A DNA stretch of 64,000 nucleotides from Chryseobacterium gwangjuense (GCF_021311115.1 NZ_JAJTNP010000003.1:62001-126000), one strand, 5' to 3'. Positions 10,071-19,676 are shown, numbered from the stretch's first letter. Numbers and translations: made by a program. The notes: generated from the letters alone by a model not told the origin.

Positions 10071-10568
10071 TTATAAATCTTTTTTACCGATTAATACCGC
10101 ACCTACAATACCTGCCAAAATAAGGATGGATGCAAGCTCAAACGGTAAAACATATTCATTAAACAAAAGTCTACCCAGATTTTTCGTCAAACCAATGCTT
10201 TTGTCTACATTTTCAACAACAACATGATTGTCCTGAACCCCTTTGAATACGCCTAAAACTCCAATTAATAAAAGACCTGCCGTAAAAACTCCAATAAATT
10301 TTAAAGTATTGTTCTTCTTACTTTCGTCTTGCTTATTAAGGTTAAGCATCATCAGGATATAAAGGAATAATACCATGATCGCTCCGGCGTAAACAATAAT
10401 CTGAATAATCGCAAGGAATTGTGCATTCAGAAGAATGTACATACCAGCAATAGAAAACATCGTAACAATTAATGACAAAATAGCATATAAAGGATTTCTA
10501 GCAAATACAAAATAAACTGCACTCGCTACTGCTAAAAAAGCCACCAAGAAAAATAAAAACTGATCCAT
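10071..10568 (-). CDS. nuoJ: NADH-quinone oxidoreductase subunit J
   Basis: A 165-residue polytopic subunit of complex I that links the quinone-site module to the antiporter subunits. The conserved helix IIQIIVYAGAIMVLFLYILM is visible near residue 60. Its start codon shares one base with the nuoI stop codon (TAATG), a typical coupled junction. Confidence 0.96.
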   Translation of the reverse strand: MDQFLFFLVAFLAVASAVYFVFARNPLYAILSLIVTMFSIAGMYILLNAQFLAIIQIIVYAGAIMVLFLYILMMLNLNKQDESKKNNTLKFIGVFTAGLLLIGVLGVFKGVQDNHVVVENVDKSIGLTKNLGRLLFNEYVLPFELASILILAGIVGAVLIGKKDL

Positions 10569-11125
10569 TATTTTACCGCATTTTTTTGTTTCTCGGATTG
10601 TCTTTCTGTTATATCAATCCTTTCATTTATTTTTTCAACTAATTTATCTTTTCCGTAAATGAAAGAACCTCTGTTGGTTTCCACATCTACCAATCTGTCG
10701 GTAAGATAGATGGCAGATTTCGGACAAGCCTCTTCACACATACCGCAGAAAATACATCTTAGCATATTGATTTCATATACTGAAGCATATTTTTCTTCTC
10801 TGTAAAGATCTTTTTCTTCTTTAGTTCTTTCAGCAGCTGTCATTGTAATTGCTTCTGCAGGACAAGCTACCGCACAAAGTCCGCAAGCGGTACATCTTTC
10901 TCTGCCTTCTTCGTCTCTTTTCAAAACGTGCTGACCTCTCCAGATATCTGCTCTAGGTTTTAGTACCTCCGGATACGAATATACTGCGGGAGCACCTTTC
11001 AATACGGTTCTTACAGCATGCTTAAATGTAATCCCCATTCCTGTAAAAATTGCAGGTAAGTAGATTTTTTCAGCAAGGGTCATTTCTTTATTAGAAACAA
11101 CTTTTGATCTGTTCGTAAGTTTCAT
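10568..11125 (-). CDS. nuoI: NADH-quinone oxidoreductase subunit I (two [4Fe-4S] ferredoxin)
   Basis: A 185-residue peripheral subunit that carries electrons to the quinone end of complex I. Two classical motifs are present: [16 protein letters not shown] and [16 protein letters not shown], each C-x2-C-x2-C-x3-C-P. The N-terminal amphipathic region is as in the family. It overlaps nuoJ by one base and follows nuoH by 61 nt. Confidence 0.97.
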   Translation of the reverse strand: MKLTNRSKVVSNKEMTLAEKIYLPAIFTGMGITFKHAVRTVLKGAPAVYSYPEVLKPRADIWRGQHVLKRDEEGRERCTACGLCAVACPAEAITMTAAERTKEEKDLYREEKYASVYEINMLRCIFCGMCEEACPKSAIYLTDRLVDVETNRGSFIYGKDKLVEKINERIDITERQSEKQKNAVK

Positions 11126-11186
11126 TTATTTTAATTTTTTAGGCTGAACTCTTTTATTCAGCATTTAAAAATATATTCTTAATCTC

Positions 11187-12251
11187 TTAGTTTGCAAACG
11201 CTAAAATTACAGCTCCTGTAATTAATAAGTTTACCAATGCCATTGGAATTAAAGTTTTCCAACCTAAGTGCATTAACTGGTCATATCTAAATCTTGGAAG
11301 CGTCCATCTGATCCACATGAAGATCAAAATTCCGATTACCGTTTTAGTTAAGAAAGCTACGATACTCAAAATACCTGCAGTGTTTTCACCCCAGTTTTGA
11401 GTTACCCATTCAATTCCAGGATAGTTGTAACCTCCGAAGAAAAGAACCACCATGAAAGCATTGGAAATAAACATATTCACATATTCACCGAACATATATA
11501 AACCTAACTTCATTGATGAGTACTCTGTAGAATATCCTGTTACCAATTCTGATTCACACTCTGGTAAATCAAACGGGTGTCTGTTGGTTTCAGCTAAAGC
11601 TGCTACGAAGAATACTAAGAAAGCAATCGGTTGATAGAAAATATTCCAGTTCATTCCGGAACCCCAAGGAATAATTCCCCAAAGTTTTCCTCCAGTCTGG
11701 CTTTCTGTAATTTCTTTTAAGTCTAAACTTCCTGTCATCATAATGATAGAAAGTAAAGCCAATCCCATTGCCAATTCATAAGAAATCATCTGAGAAGAAG
11801 CACGGATAGCACCTAATAATGAATATTTGTTATTCGAAGCCCAACCTCCGATCATGATTCCATAAACACCAATTGAAGCCATTCCGATGATGAAAAGTAC
11901 ACCAACATCGATGTTGGCAACCTGAAGATCAAAAGAAGTACCTGCAATATTTAAACTTTTACCCCAAGGAATAACCGCTCCTGTGATTAATGAAATAAAC
12001 ATTACCAAAGCCGGTCCCAATACGAAAAGAAATTTTTCTGCATTGGCAGGTGTAAAATCTTCTTTAAAGAAAAACTTTCCACCGTCAGCAAGAGGCTGCA
12101 GCAATCCGAAGGGTCCTGCTCTGTTCGGACCAATTCTATCCTGCATGATAGAGGCAACTTTTCTTTCTGCCCAAGTAGAGTAGGCTGCGATCGTTAACGA
12201 AAGCAAGAAAAGCGCTAGTACAAGTATAAGTTTAAATGTAAGTAAATCCAT
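11187..12251 (-). CDS. nuoH: NADH-quinone oxidoreductase subunit H
   Basis: A 354-residue membrane subunit that forms most of the quinone-binding chamber of complex I. Signatures are AERKVASIMQDRIGPNRAGPF near residue 30 and ETNRHPFDLPECESELVTGY near residue 220. These acidic loops face the quinone in characterised enzymes. A 179-nt spacer that contains repeated GAAGCTGG-type words separates it from nuoG. Confidence 0.97.
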   Translation of the reverse strand: MDLLTFKLILVLALFLLSLTIAAYSTWAERKVASIMQDRIGPNRAGPFGLLQPLADGGKFFFKEDFTPANAEKFLFVLGPALVMFISLITGAVIPWGKSLNIAGTSFDLQVANIDVGVLFIIGMASIGVYGIMIGGWASNNKYSLLGAIRASSQMISYELAMGLALLSIIMMTGSLDLKEITESQTGGKLWGIIPWGSGMNWNIFYQPIAFLVFFVAALAETNRHPFDLPECESELVTGYSTEYSSMKLGLYMFGEYVNMFISNAFMVVLFFGGYNYPGIEWVTQNWGENTAGILSIVAFLTKTVIGILIFMWIRWTLPRFRYDQLMHLGWKTLIPMALVNLLITGAVILAFAN

Positions 12252-12430
12252 TTTTTATTTTAAATGTTTGAAGATGGGAGCTGGAAGCTGGAAGTTTATC
12301 ACGTCGTGGCATCAACTCTTCATCACATTACCAATTTATTTTATTTTTTAACGATATTAAAGTTAAAAGTAGAAGTGGAATATTTTACGGTTAAAAACCT
12401 CCATCCTCCAGCTTCAAGCATCCAACTTTT

Positions 12431-13429
12431 TTATTTCTCGTCTTTTTCACTGATTTCTTTAGCCATCGGATTGTCTAAAACTCTTAGCTCATCTTTAGGC
12501 TTTTCGTAGTGGTTCAATGAAATAACTGAATGTCTGTCGATATGTCTTGGTCCTTCGATGTTCCAGTCTGACAATGATTTTCTTTCGAAACGGCAAGTAT
12601 CACAGATAAACTCTTCAACTTCTCCCCACTGGTCTTTTCTGGCTGTAACTCTTGAAACTTCATCACCTTTCATCCAAACCGTAGCTTTTCCTGAACACTT
12701 ATCACATTTACAAGTAGCGTTCATTGGTTTTGTAAACCAAACTCTGCTTGCAAAACGAGAAGTTCTGTCCGTTAATGCTCCAACCGGACAAACGTCGATT
12801 ACGTTTCCGATGAAATCATTATCTAAAGCTTTATTTAAATACGTTGAAATTTCAGCATGATCCCCTCTGAAAAGAATTCCGTGCTCTCTTTCACCAGTTA
12901 ATTGGTTTGCAGCGAGTACACATCTTGCACAAAGAATACAACGGTTCATATTCAATTTAATGTTCGGACCAAGATCATCTGCTTCGTAAGTGTTTCTTTC
13001 AAACTCGGTTCTTGTCTCAAGATTTCCGTGCTCATAACCCAAATCCTGAAGATGACATTCTCCAGCCTGATCACAAACAGGGCAATCTAAAGGGTGATTA
13101 ACCAACAAAAACTCAGTCACCGCTTTTCTACCTTCCTGAGCTTTTTCAGAAGTAAGATTTTTTACTTCCATTCCATCCATTACATTGGTTCTGCAGCTTG
13201 CTACCAATTTTGGCATAGGACGAGGATCTGCTTCCGATCCTTTAGAAACTTCTACAAGACAAGTTCTACATCTTCCTCCGCTGGTTTCCAATTTGCTGTA
13301 ATAGCACATTGCAGGAGGTACAGATCTTCCACCGATTTGTCTGGCAGCTTCCAAAATAGAAGTTCCAGGCATAACTTCGGTAGTCTGTCCGTCTATAGTT
13401 ATTTTGAATTTTTTAACCTCTTCGCTCAT
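12431..13429 (-). CDS. nuoG: Short NADH-quinone oxidoreductase subunit G (Fe-S part only)
   Basis: At 332 residues this is far shorter than the 780-900-residue proteobacterial NuoG. It keeps the N-terminal [2Fe-2S] ligands (MCYYSKLETSGGRCRTC...CRTN), the His/Cys cluster (HPLDCPVCDQAGECHLQD), the [4Fe-4S] motif CILCARC with CPVGAL, and a further CKCDKC...CDTC set. It then stops before the molybdopterin-like domain. From memory, Flavobacteriia normally carry this short form, so I read it as a natural variant and not a truncation. It transfers electrons within the peripheral arm. Confidence 0.93.
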   Translation of the reverse strand: MSEEVKKFKITIDGQTTEVMPGTSILEAARQIGGRSVPPAMCYYSKLETSGGRCRTCLVEVSKGSEADPRPMPKLVASCRTNVMDGMEVKNLTSEKAQEGRKAVTEFLLVNHPLDCPVCDQAGECHLQDLGYEHGNLETRTEFERNTYEADDLGPNIKLNMNRCILCARCVLAANQLTGEREHGILFRGDHAEISTYLNKALDNDFIGNVIDVCPVGALTDRTSRFASRVWFTKPMNATCKCDKCSGKATVWMKGDEVSRVTARKDQWGEVEEFICDTCRFERKSLSDWNIEGPRHIDRHSVISLNHYEKPKDELRVLDNPMAKEISEKDEK

Positions 13430-13471
13430 ATTCTATGCTTTTCGCTTATGCCTTAGCAATTAAGCTCTATT

Positions 13472-14353
13472 TTAATTATACTTTTTTGTATTGAATGTAT
13501 ATCCGATTCCAACAAGAGCCTGTCCGAAAACAAAATCCTGACGAGCTTTGTCCGGCTTGTTGTTCAATGTGGTTTTAATATCCCACATATTGATATATCC
13601 GGCTTTTACTTCTGCTCTTAACATCCAGTTTTTCCAGAAAACCATGTTTAAACTGGATCTCAGATCGGCTCCCATACCTGCTACGTGAAAACGGTCGCTT
13701 CTTTCATTTCCAAAAAGTTTGATGTTACTTTTCGGGAACATTACTCCTAGTCCGGCTCCATAAGACCATACCAAATCTATATTCTTTTTATGAACAAGAT
13801 TTTTATATTTCTCTAAACCTAAATTTTCATAATTAAGTCCGTCTGTATGCTCAAAAGTAAGAAACTCGCCGCTAGATAAATCTACCTGTCCATTCTGTAC
13901 CATTGCTGCATATTTCGGGTCTGAAATATATCCTGAAAAATCAACCGTTTGGTTTTGTTTCATTACATATTTCATGTGATCTATCCCTAAAACAATAGCC
14001 AAATTATCTTTAATAAAATATCCGACTCTGAAATTATACTGCGTTACGGTAAACCAACTTGGATCGAAATAAACGATTCCGAATTTTGTAGGCTTATCTC
14101 TTGCAGATACATTGTTCAACTGAAAATCATAACCGTTTCCACTGAAATGAATATCAGAATTGCTAAAAGCTCCCCTGTTCCAACCAAAGAAAACGAACAT
14201 TTGTCCTTTTTTGCTTAATGGTAAAGGTTTTTCCTTTTTTTCAGCTTTGTATGGAGCAGCCTCCAATTTATATTCTTTTTCTAATGTATCTTTTTTGACT
14301 TGTCCAAAAGCAAAACCCGACATCATTAGGCCAATTGCCAATATCTTTTTCAT
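13472..14353 (-). CDS. Outer-membrane beta-barrel-like protein inside the nuo operon
   Basis: About 293 residues from the preferred start at 14353 (MKKILAIGLMMSGFAFGQ), a clear Sec signal peptide. A start at 14362 (MLRMKK) is also possible and would overlap the nuoF stop. The mature part is rich in alternating aromatic strands (FVFFGWNRGAF, YNFRVGYF, WMLRAEVKAGYI, ALVGIGYTF) and ends with aromatic residues near the C-terminus, all barrel-like. It has no complex I signature. It sits between nuoF and nuoG with 42 nt to nuoG, so it must share the transcript. Its function is unknown. Confidence 0.8.
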   Translation of the reverse strand: MKKILAIGLMMSGFAFGQVKKDTLEKEYKLEAAPYKAEKKEKPLPLSKKGQMFVFFGWNRGAFSNSDIHFSGNGYDFQLNNVSARDKPTKFGIVYFDPSWFTVTQYNFRVGYFIKDNLAIVLGIDHMKYVMKQNQTVDFSGYISDPKYAAMVQNGQVDLSSGEFLTFEHTDGLNYENLGLEKYKNLVHKKNIDLVWSYGAGLGVMFPKSNIKLFGNERSDRFHVAGMGADLRSSLNMVFWKNWMLRAEVKAGYINMWDIKTTLNNKPDKARQDFVFGQALVGIGYTFNTKKYN

Positions 14354-14354
14354 T

Positions 14355-15713
14355 CTAAGCATTATTCTCTACAGCAGGGATTGGATCTGCATAATGTGCT
14401 AATCCGTAGTTTTGAGTCTGTGACAACTCAGGGTTTTTAATGTGCCATTCGAATTCATCTCTGAAGTGACGAATAGCCGCTGCAACAGGCCAAGCTGCTG
14501 CATCACCCAATGGACAAATCGTATTTCCTTCGATTTTTCTCTGGATATCCCAAAGTAGATCGATATCTTCCATTTTTCCTTCTCCTTTCTCGATTTTCTT
14601 TAAAATCTTGTACATCCATCCCGTTCCTTCACGGCAAGGAGTACATTGTCCGCAACTTTCGTGATTATAGAATCTTGCTAAAGTCATGGTATGATCTACG
14701 ATACACTGGTCTTCATCTAAAACAATGAAACCTCCTGAACCCATCATTGTTCCGGTAGCAAAACCACCGTCAGCTAATGATTCATAGTTCATGTATCTTG
14801 GTTCTCCGTTTACGGTTTTTAATAATAAATTAGCAGGAACAATCGGAACTGAGCTTCCTCCAGGGATACAAGCTTTTAATCTTTTTCCGTCTTTAATACC
14901 GCCGCAATATTCATCAGAGTAAATGAATTCTTCTACCGTAATGGTCATGTCGATTTCATAAACCCCTGGTTTGTTGATGTTTCCACAAGCAGAAATTAAT
15001 TTCGTACCTGTAGATCTTCCCACACCAATTTTAGCGTATTCAGCTCCTGTAATATCAATGATTGGAACAATTGCTGCAATAGATTCAACGTTATTTACTA
15101 CCGTTGGTCTTTCCCAAAGTCCTTTTACAGCTGGGAATGGCGGTTTTAATCTTGGGTTTCCTCTTTTACCTTCAAGAGATTCAAGCAATGCAGTTTCTTC
15201 ACCACAGATATATGCTCCACCACCTCTTTGAACGTAAATTTCACAATCGAAACCTGTTCCTAAAATATTTTTACCTAAAAATCCTGCTGCTTTAGCTTCT
15301 TCAATAGCTTCCTCTAAAATATCCGGAATCCAAGAATATTCTCCACGGATGTAGATATAAGAAACATTAGAACCTAAGCAGTAAGATGAAATCAGCATTC
15401 CTTCGATCAATAAATGAGGAAGAAACTCCATCAAATATCTGTCTTTGAAAGTTCCCGGTTCAGATTCATCGGCATTTACGACCAAGTGTCTTGGAACACC
15501 TTCCGGTTTTGCCAAAAAGCTCCATTTCATCCCAGTCGGGAATCCAGCTCCACCACGTCCACGAAGTCCTGAAACCTTTACTTCTTCAAGAATTTCGTCC
15601 GGTGTCATTTTCAAGGCTTTTTCAGCAGCTGTGTAACCTCCCTGTTTACGGTAGGTTTCAAAGTAGCGGATACCTTCTATATGTGCGTCTTTAAGTAAAA
15701 GTTTTTTACTCAT
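14355..15713 (-). CDS. nuoF: NADH-quinone oxidoreductase subunit F (NADH/FMN-binding)
   Basis: A 452-residue subunit that binds NADH and FMN and carries the N3 [4Fe-4S] cluster. The glycine-rich NADH/FMN loop SGLRGRGGAGFPTGMKW (about residue 50) and the cluster motif ESCGQCTPCREGTGWM with the distal ICPLGD (about residues 350-405) are intact. It is the entry point for electrons from NADH into complex I. Upstream is nuoE, after a 90-nt spacer. Confidence 0.97.
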   Translation of the reverse strand: MSKKLLLKDAHIEGIRYFETYRKQGGYTAAEKALKMTPDEILEEVKVSGLRGRGGAGFPTGMKWSFLAKPEGVPRHLVVNADESEPGTFKDRYLMEFLPHLLIEGMLISSYCLGSNVSYIYIRGEYSWIPDILEEAIEEAKAAGFLGKNILGTGFDCEIYVQRGGGAYICGEETALLESLEGKRGNPRLKPPFPAVKGLWERPTVVNNVESIAAIVPIIDITGAEYAKIGVGRSTGTKLISACGNINKPGVYEIDMTITVEEFIYSDEYCGGIKDGKRLKACIPGGSSVPIVPANLLLKTVNGEPRYMNYESLADGGFATGTMMGSGGFIVLDEDQCIVDHTMTLARFYNHESCGQCTPCREGTGWMYKILKKIEKGEGKMEDIDLLWDIQRKIEGNTICPLGDAAAWPVAAAIRHFRDEFEWHIKNPELSQTQNYGLAHYADPIPAVENNA

Positions 15714-15803
15714 TGTTATTTACTTGTTGCAATAGGCTTTTGGCTTCTTGCATTTAATTGTTAAAATTTAAATTAATTTAAAACCTGAGATTTTAAATTC
15801 TTA

Positions 15804-16313
15804 TTAGTCTAAAGCGATTTGTCCTTCTCTGCAAAGATCAAGGATTTCGTCAACTTTTTCTATCGTTAAATTTTCGTGAAAGAATTTCCCTAACTGCATC
15901 ATTGGAGCATATCCACAAGCACCAAGACATTCAGCTGGTTTTAAAGTGAACATTCCGTCTTCCGTAGTTTGTCCGTCCTTAATGTTCAGTTTCGTTCTGA
16001 TATGATCAAGAATTTTTTCGCTTCCGCAAACCATACAAGGTCCCGTTCTACAAACTTCCAAAACATATTTACCAACCGGCTTCATATTGAACATTGTATA
16101 AAAAGTAGCAACTTCATATACTTCAATTGGCTTAATACTTAATAATTCAGCAACATAATCCATCACAGGAACGTCTAACCATCCTCCGAATTCTTTTTGT
16201 GCCAAGTGAAGTACAGGAAGAAGGGCAGACTTTTGTCTTCCTTCAGGATATCTTGCGATAATTTTGTGTACCTGTGCTAAACTTTCCGGTTTAAAAGCTA
16301 TTGTTTCGCTCAT
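15804..16313 (-). CDS. nuoE: NADH-quinone oxidoreductase subunit E
   Basis: A 169-residue thioredoxin-fold [2Fe-2S] subunit that pairs with NuoF. The four ligands are visible as CRTGPC and CLGAC, the usual C-x4-C and C-x3-C arrangement. The N-terminal helical part (KIIARYPEGRQKSALLP) is typical. It lies between nuoD and nuoF on the same strand. Confidence 0.96.
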   Translation of the reverse strand: MSETIAFKPESLAQVHKIIARYPEGRQKSALLPVLHLAQKEFGGWLDVPVMDYVAELLSIKPIEVYEVATFYTMFNMKPVGKYVLEVCRTGPCMVCGSEKILDHIRTKLNIKDGQTTEDGMFTLKPAECLGACGYAPMMQLGKFFHENLTIEKVDEILDLCREGQIALD

Positions 16314-16437
16314 TTTTTATATAGATTAAAGAACAAAGAATCAAGAGAAAAGACTTTTTGATTCGTGATCTAAATTCATTTTATTTAATTTGAAGAAAGT
16401 CTTTATTCTTTCCTCTTTTATCTTTTTGTCTAATGTA

Positions 16438-17661
16438 TTATGCGTCTAATTCTCCCGCAATAATATTCATACTACACATCGTTACAATCGCATCAGAAAT
16501 TACAGAACCTGTAATCATTTCCGGATACGCTTGGTAGTAGATAAAACATGGTCTTCTGAAGTGTAGTCTGTAAGGGCTTCTCCCACCATCACTCACCAAA
16601 TAGAATCCTAATTCTCCGTTTCCACCTTCTACAGCGTGGTAAACTTCACCTTTTGGCACATCAGTTTCTCCCATTACAATTTTGAAATGGTAAATCAAAG
16701 CTTCCATTTTTTGATAAACATCTGCCTTTTCAGGAAGATAGAAATCAGGAACATCCGCGTGGAATGGACCTTCCGGAAGATTGTCGTATGCTTGATTGAT
16801 AATTTTAAGTGATTCCCAGATTTCTTGTTGACGAACCATGAAACGGTCGTAAGTATCTCCTGATGTTCCCACGGGAATAATAAAGTCGAAATCTTCGTAA
16901 GATGAATATGGTTGTGCAACTCTTACATCATAATCTACCCCTGCTGCACGCAAGTTCGGACCTGTGAAACCATAGCTTAATGCTCTTTCTGCAGAAATGG
17001 CTCCTGCTCCGATGGTTCTGTCCATGAAAATCCTGTTTCTTTCTAATAAAGTACAGAATTCTTTAAATCTTGCAGGGAATGTTTTTAAGAAGTCCTGTAA
17101 TAACTCATGGAATTTTGGCGTGAAATCTCTTTCAAAACCTCCGATTCTTCCCATATTGGTTGTCATTCTCGCTCCGCAGATCTGTTCGTACATATCATAA
17201 ATACGTTCTCTTTCGATGAACATATAAGTAAGACCAGTAATTGCTCCGGAGTCCATTCCGGTTACCCCGTTACAGATCAAGTGATCGCCGATTCTTGCCA
17301 ATTCCATTAAAATGACACGCATATAATCTACACGTTTTGGAACTTTAACTCCGATCAGCTTTTCAACTGTCATATGCCAACCTAAATTGTTGATTGGTGC
17401 AGAACAGTAATTCATACGGTCGGTAAGGGTAGTGATCTGAGAATAGTTTCTTCTTTCAGAAATTTTCTCAAATGCTCTGTGGATGTATCCAACGGTTTGC
17501 TCAGCGTGAAGGATTCTTTCTCCGTCCATCGTTAAGATATTCTGGAAAATCCCGTGCGTTGCAGGGTGAGTGGGTCCTAAATTGAGGGTGTACAATTGAC
17601 CGTCAATCTGTTCCTTACTTTCGTATTGGTTTAGTATATTAGATAATGAGTTATCTTTCAT
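16438..17661 (-). CDS. nuoD: NADH-quinone oxidoreductase subunit D
   Basis: A 407-residue subunit of the quinone module with the hydrogenase large-subunit fold. LNLGPTHPATHGIF near residue 28 includes the His residues that line the quinone pocket. Other conserved parts are the segment ending GGFERDF and the C-terminal DAIVTMCSMNIIAGELD. It is separate from nuoC here (the two are fused in some bacteria). The 75-nt spacer to nuoC contains reiterated GCTTACT/GCTTATT words. Confidence 0.97.
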   Translation of the reverse strand: MKDNSLSNILNQYESKEQIDGQLYTLNLGPTHPATHGIFQNILTMDGERILHAEQTVGYIHRAFEKISERRNYSQITTLTDRMNYCSAPINNLGWHMTVEKLIGVKVPKRVDYMRVILMELARIGDHLICNGVTGMDSGAITGLTYMFIERERIYDMYEQICGARMTTNMGRIGGFERDFTPKFHELLQDFLKTFPARFKEFCTLLERNRIFMDRTIGAGAISAERALSYGFTGPNLRAAGVDYDVRVAQPYSSYEDFDFIIPVGTSGDTYDRFMVRQQEIWESLKIINQAYDNLPEGPFHADVPDFYLPEKADVYQKMEALIYHFKIVMGETDVPKGEVYHAVEGGNGELGFYLVSDGGRSPYRLHFRRPCFIYYQAYPEMITGSVISDAIVTMCSMNIIAGELDA

Positions 17662-17736
17662 ATTTTAAATGCTTTAGGCGATAGGCTTTAGGCTTTAAGC
17701 TTATTGCTTACTGCTTACTGCTTATTGCATTATATT

Positions 17737-18231
17737 TTATCTTCCGAACATGCTATCGTTCTTATCGGTTCTTGTTCCGTCTTCCAAACGATATTCCTTC
17801 AACATGGGGTGGTATCCAAGATCTTCCATATTTAAAATAGCTCTAAGATCAGGATGTCCCTTAAATTTAATTCCGTAGAAATCAAAAGTTTCTCTTTCCA
17901 TCCAGTTAGCTCCGGCATATAATTCAACTAAAGAATCTACTTCGATATTTTCTCTGGACATAAAGATTTTTAGTCGCAATCTGAAATTAGCCATCATATT
18001 ATGCAAATGATAAACAACGCCTATTTCTTTCTCTGGAAATTCCGGGTAATGGATTCCGCAAATATCTGTAAGGAAGTTAAACTCTAATGATGAATCTTTA
18101 AGATAATGAACAATTTTCTTCAAATCTTCTTTCTTCACCTCAATTGTTAGCATTCCATACGGTTCTGAACTTGAGATTACAGACTCCGGAAATTCTCTTG
18201 TGATTGCTTCTAATACAAATTCGTTTGTCAT
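17737..18231 (-). CDS. nuoC: NADH-quinone oxidoreductase subunit C
   Basis: A 164-residue '30-kDa' subunit of the complex I quinone module. The family signature ANWMERETFDFYGIKFKGHP is present, followed by LRAILNMEDLGYHPMLKEY. It begins 5 nt after nuoB ends and is a separate gene from nuoD. Confidence 0.96.
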   Translation of the reverse strand: MTNEFVLEAITREFPESVISSSEPYGMLTIEVKKEDLKKIVHYLKDSSLEFNFLTDICGIHYPEFPEKEIGVVYHLHNMMANFRLRLKIFMSRENIEVDSLVELYAGANWMERETFDFYGIKFKGHPDLRAILNMEDLGYHPMLKEYRLEDGTRTDKNDSMFGR

Positions 18232-18236
18232 TTCCG

Positions 18237-18797
18237 TTAGTTGCTTATATTGTAAGAATCTAATAATTTTTGGTATTCAGGCATATCTCTTCTTCTGATG
18301 CTTTCGCTTTCTGCAAGAGCCTGAACCTGCATTACTCCTTCGATAATCTGCTCCGGTCTTGGAGGACATCCCGGAACGTATACGTCAACAGGGATGATTT
18401 TATCGATTCCTTGTAATACTGAATAAGTATCAAAAATACCACCGCTGGAAGCACAAGCTCCAACTGCTACCACCCATTTTGGCTCTGCCATCTGAGTGTA
18501 AACTTCTTTTAGGACTGGGCCTAATTTTTTAGATATAGTTCCGCAAACCATCAACATATCTGCCTGTCTTGGTGAGAAAGAGTTTCTTTCCATACCAAAT
18601 CTTGAAGCATCATACGTCGGGTTCAGGGTAGCCATAAACTCGATACCACAACAAGAGGTTGCAAAAGGTAACGGCCAAAGTGAAAACTTTCTAGCCATTC
18701 CGATTACACTGCTCAGTTTCGTTGCGAAAAACCCTTCTCCTTCAAATCCTTCCGGAGCAGGTGCATCTGTTCTTATTACTGGTTTGTTATCTGACAT
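18237..18797 (-). CDS. nuoB: NADH-quinone oxidoreductase subunit B
   Basis: A 186-residue subunit that holds the terminal N2 [4Fe-4S] cluster next to the quinone. The unusual adjacent cysteines are seen in ATSCCGIEFM, with further ligands in MVCGTIS and VPGCPPRPEQI. The length is normal. The 103-nt spacer to nuoA consists largely of A/T words such as TAGATTTTAGATTTT. Confidence 0.97.
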   Translation of the reverse strand: MSDNKPVIRTDAPAPEGFEGEGFFATKLSSVIGMARKFSLWPLPFATSCCGIEFMATLNPTYDASRFGMERNSFSPRQADMLMVCGTISKKLGPVLKEVYTQMAEPKWVVAVGACASSGGIFDTYSVLQGIDKIIPVDVYVPGCPPRPEQIIEGVMQVQALAESESIRRRDMPEYQKLLDSYNISN

Positions 18798-18900
18798 TTT
18801 AGTAGATTTTAGATTTTAAATTTAGATTCTAAATTATTGTTAATGTTAACTTTAATTAAAAATCCCTATCTAAAATTTGTAATTTAAAATTTATAATTCC

Positions 18901-19272
18901 TTATTTATCCCAATCTAATGCGCCACGTTTCCATACATAGAAAAATGCCATGAAGAAAATCGCTACGAATGTAAGTACAGCTAAGAATCCTTCCATTCCG
19001 AATTCTCTGAAGTTAACTGCATATGGATAAAAAAATACGATTTCAATATCGAATAATACGAATAATACCGCTGTCAAAAAGTATTTGATAGAAAACGGCG
19101 TTCTTGCATTTCCTTCTACCGGGACACCACATTCCCAGCTTTGGTTTTTTACAGAATTTCCTTTCTTCTGTTTTGGACCTAAAAAATGCGCTCCAAGCAA
19201 TGAAACGGCTACGAATGCTACCGCAACACCTGCTTGTAAAAGGATTGGAATATAACTTTCAGGTAAATTCAT
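18901..19272 (-). CDS. nuoA: NADH-quinone oxidoreductase subunit A
   Basis: A 123-residue membrane subunit with three helices and the conserved loop NQSWECGVPVEGNARTPF, which faces the quinone tunnel. FDIEIVFFYPYA marks the second helix. It is the first gene of the operon. A candidate promoter element lies just upstream at 19296-19303. Confidence 0.96.
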   Translation of the reverse strand: MNLPESYIPILLQAGVAVAFVAVSLLGAHFLGPKQKKGNSVKNQSWECGVPVEGNARTPFSIKYFLTAVLFVLFDIEIVFFYPYAVNFREFGMEGFLAVLTFVAIFFMAFFYVWKRGALDWDK

Positions 19273-19295
19273 TTTTACATTATTATCTCAATTTG

Positions 19296-19303
19296 CAAAT
19301 TTA
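19296..19303 (-). promoter_or_regulatory. Candidate -7 element of the nuo operon promoter
   Basis: On the minus strand this reads TAAATTTG, which matches the Bacteroidota TAnnTTTG consensus, 24 nt upstream of the nuoA start. No well-spaced TTG was found for the -33 element, so the call rests on the -7 match and position. Confidence 0.5.
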
Positions 19304-19393
19304 ACGAATAAACAAGAAAGCATGAAATTTATCAGCTTTAAAATAGGATGAAAATAGGAAAAACTGGTAATTTAGAATCAATAAAAATAGCGT

Positions 19394-19570
19394 CTATTTT
19401 TTCATTTTTTTAAGCAGAGAAAAAGCCATGAAGGAGATATAACCAAATAAAATGCTTGCATATATTATGTTAACTACAGTGTTTGTTCTGTCATCTTCTA
19501 TCTTGAAAAAGAAATTGTAAACAATAAATCCTGCGATTAAAATGGCAAAAACGATAAGATGTGGTTTCAT
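19394..19570 (-). CDS. 58-residue two-helix membrane protein
   Basis: A short open frame, ATG at 19570 and TAG at 19394-19396, encodes 58 residues. Two hydrophobic stretches are visible (LIVFAILIAGFIVYNFFF and VVNIIYASILFGYISFMAF), separated by a charged KIEDDRTNT linker, with a very basic tail (LLKKMKK). This is a typical small inner-membrane protein. No family is recognised. It lies alone between nuoA and the GNAT gene. Its coherent two-helix layout supports it as real. Confidence 0.6.
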   Translation of the reverse strand: MKPHLIVFAILIAGFIVYNFFFKIEDDRTNTVVNIIYASILFGYISFMAFSLLKKMKK

Positions 19571-19640
19571 TATAAATAGGGTAGAACCTGTGGATTTTTA
19601 GTTTGTAAAAAATGCGGGCAAGTTAAATGATTGAAAAAGA

Positions 19641-19676
19641 TCATTCATTACTCATTACCAATTACTCATTACTTAT
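19641..19676. repeat. Reiterated ATTACTCATT word spacer, copy 1
   Basis: A short run of near-identical words (CATTACTCATTACC, ATTACTCATTACTTAT) just beyond the GNAT gene's stop. The same words recur at 39371-39400 and around 55286-55345. Confidence 0.8.
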
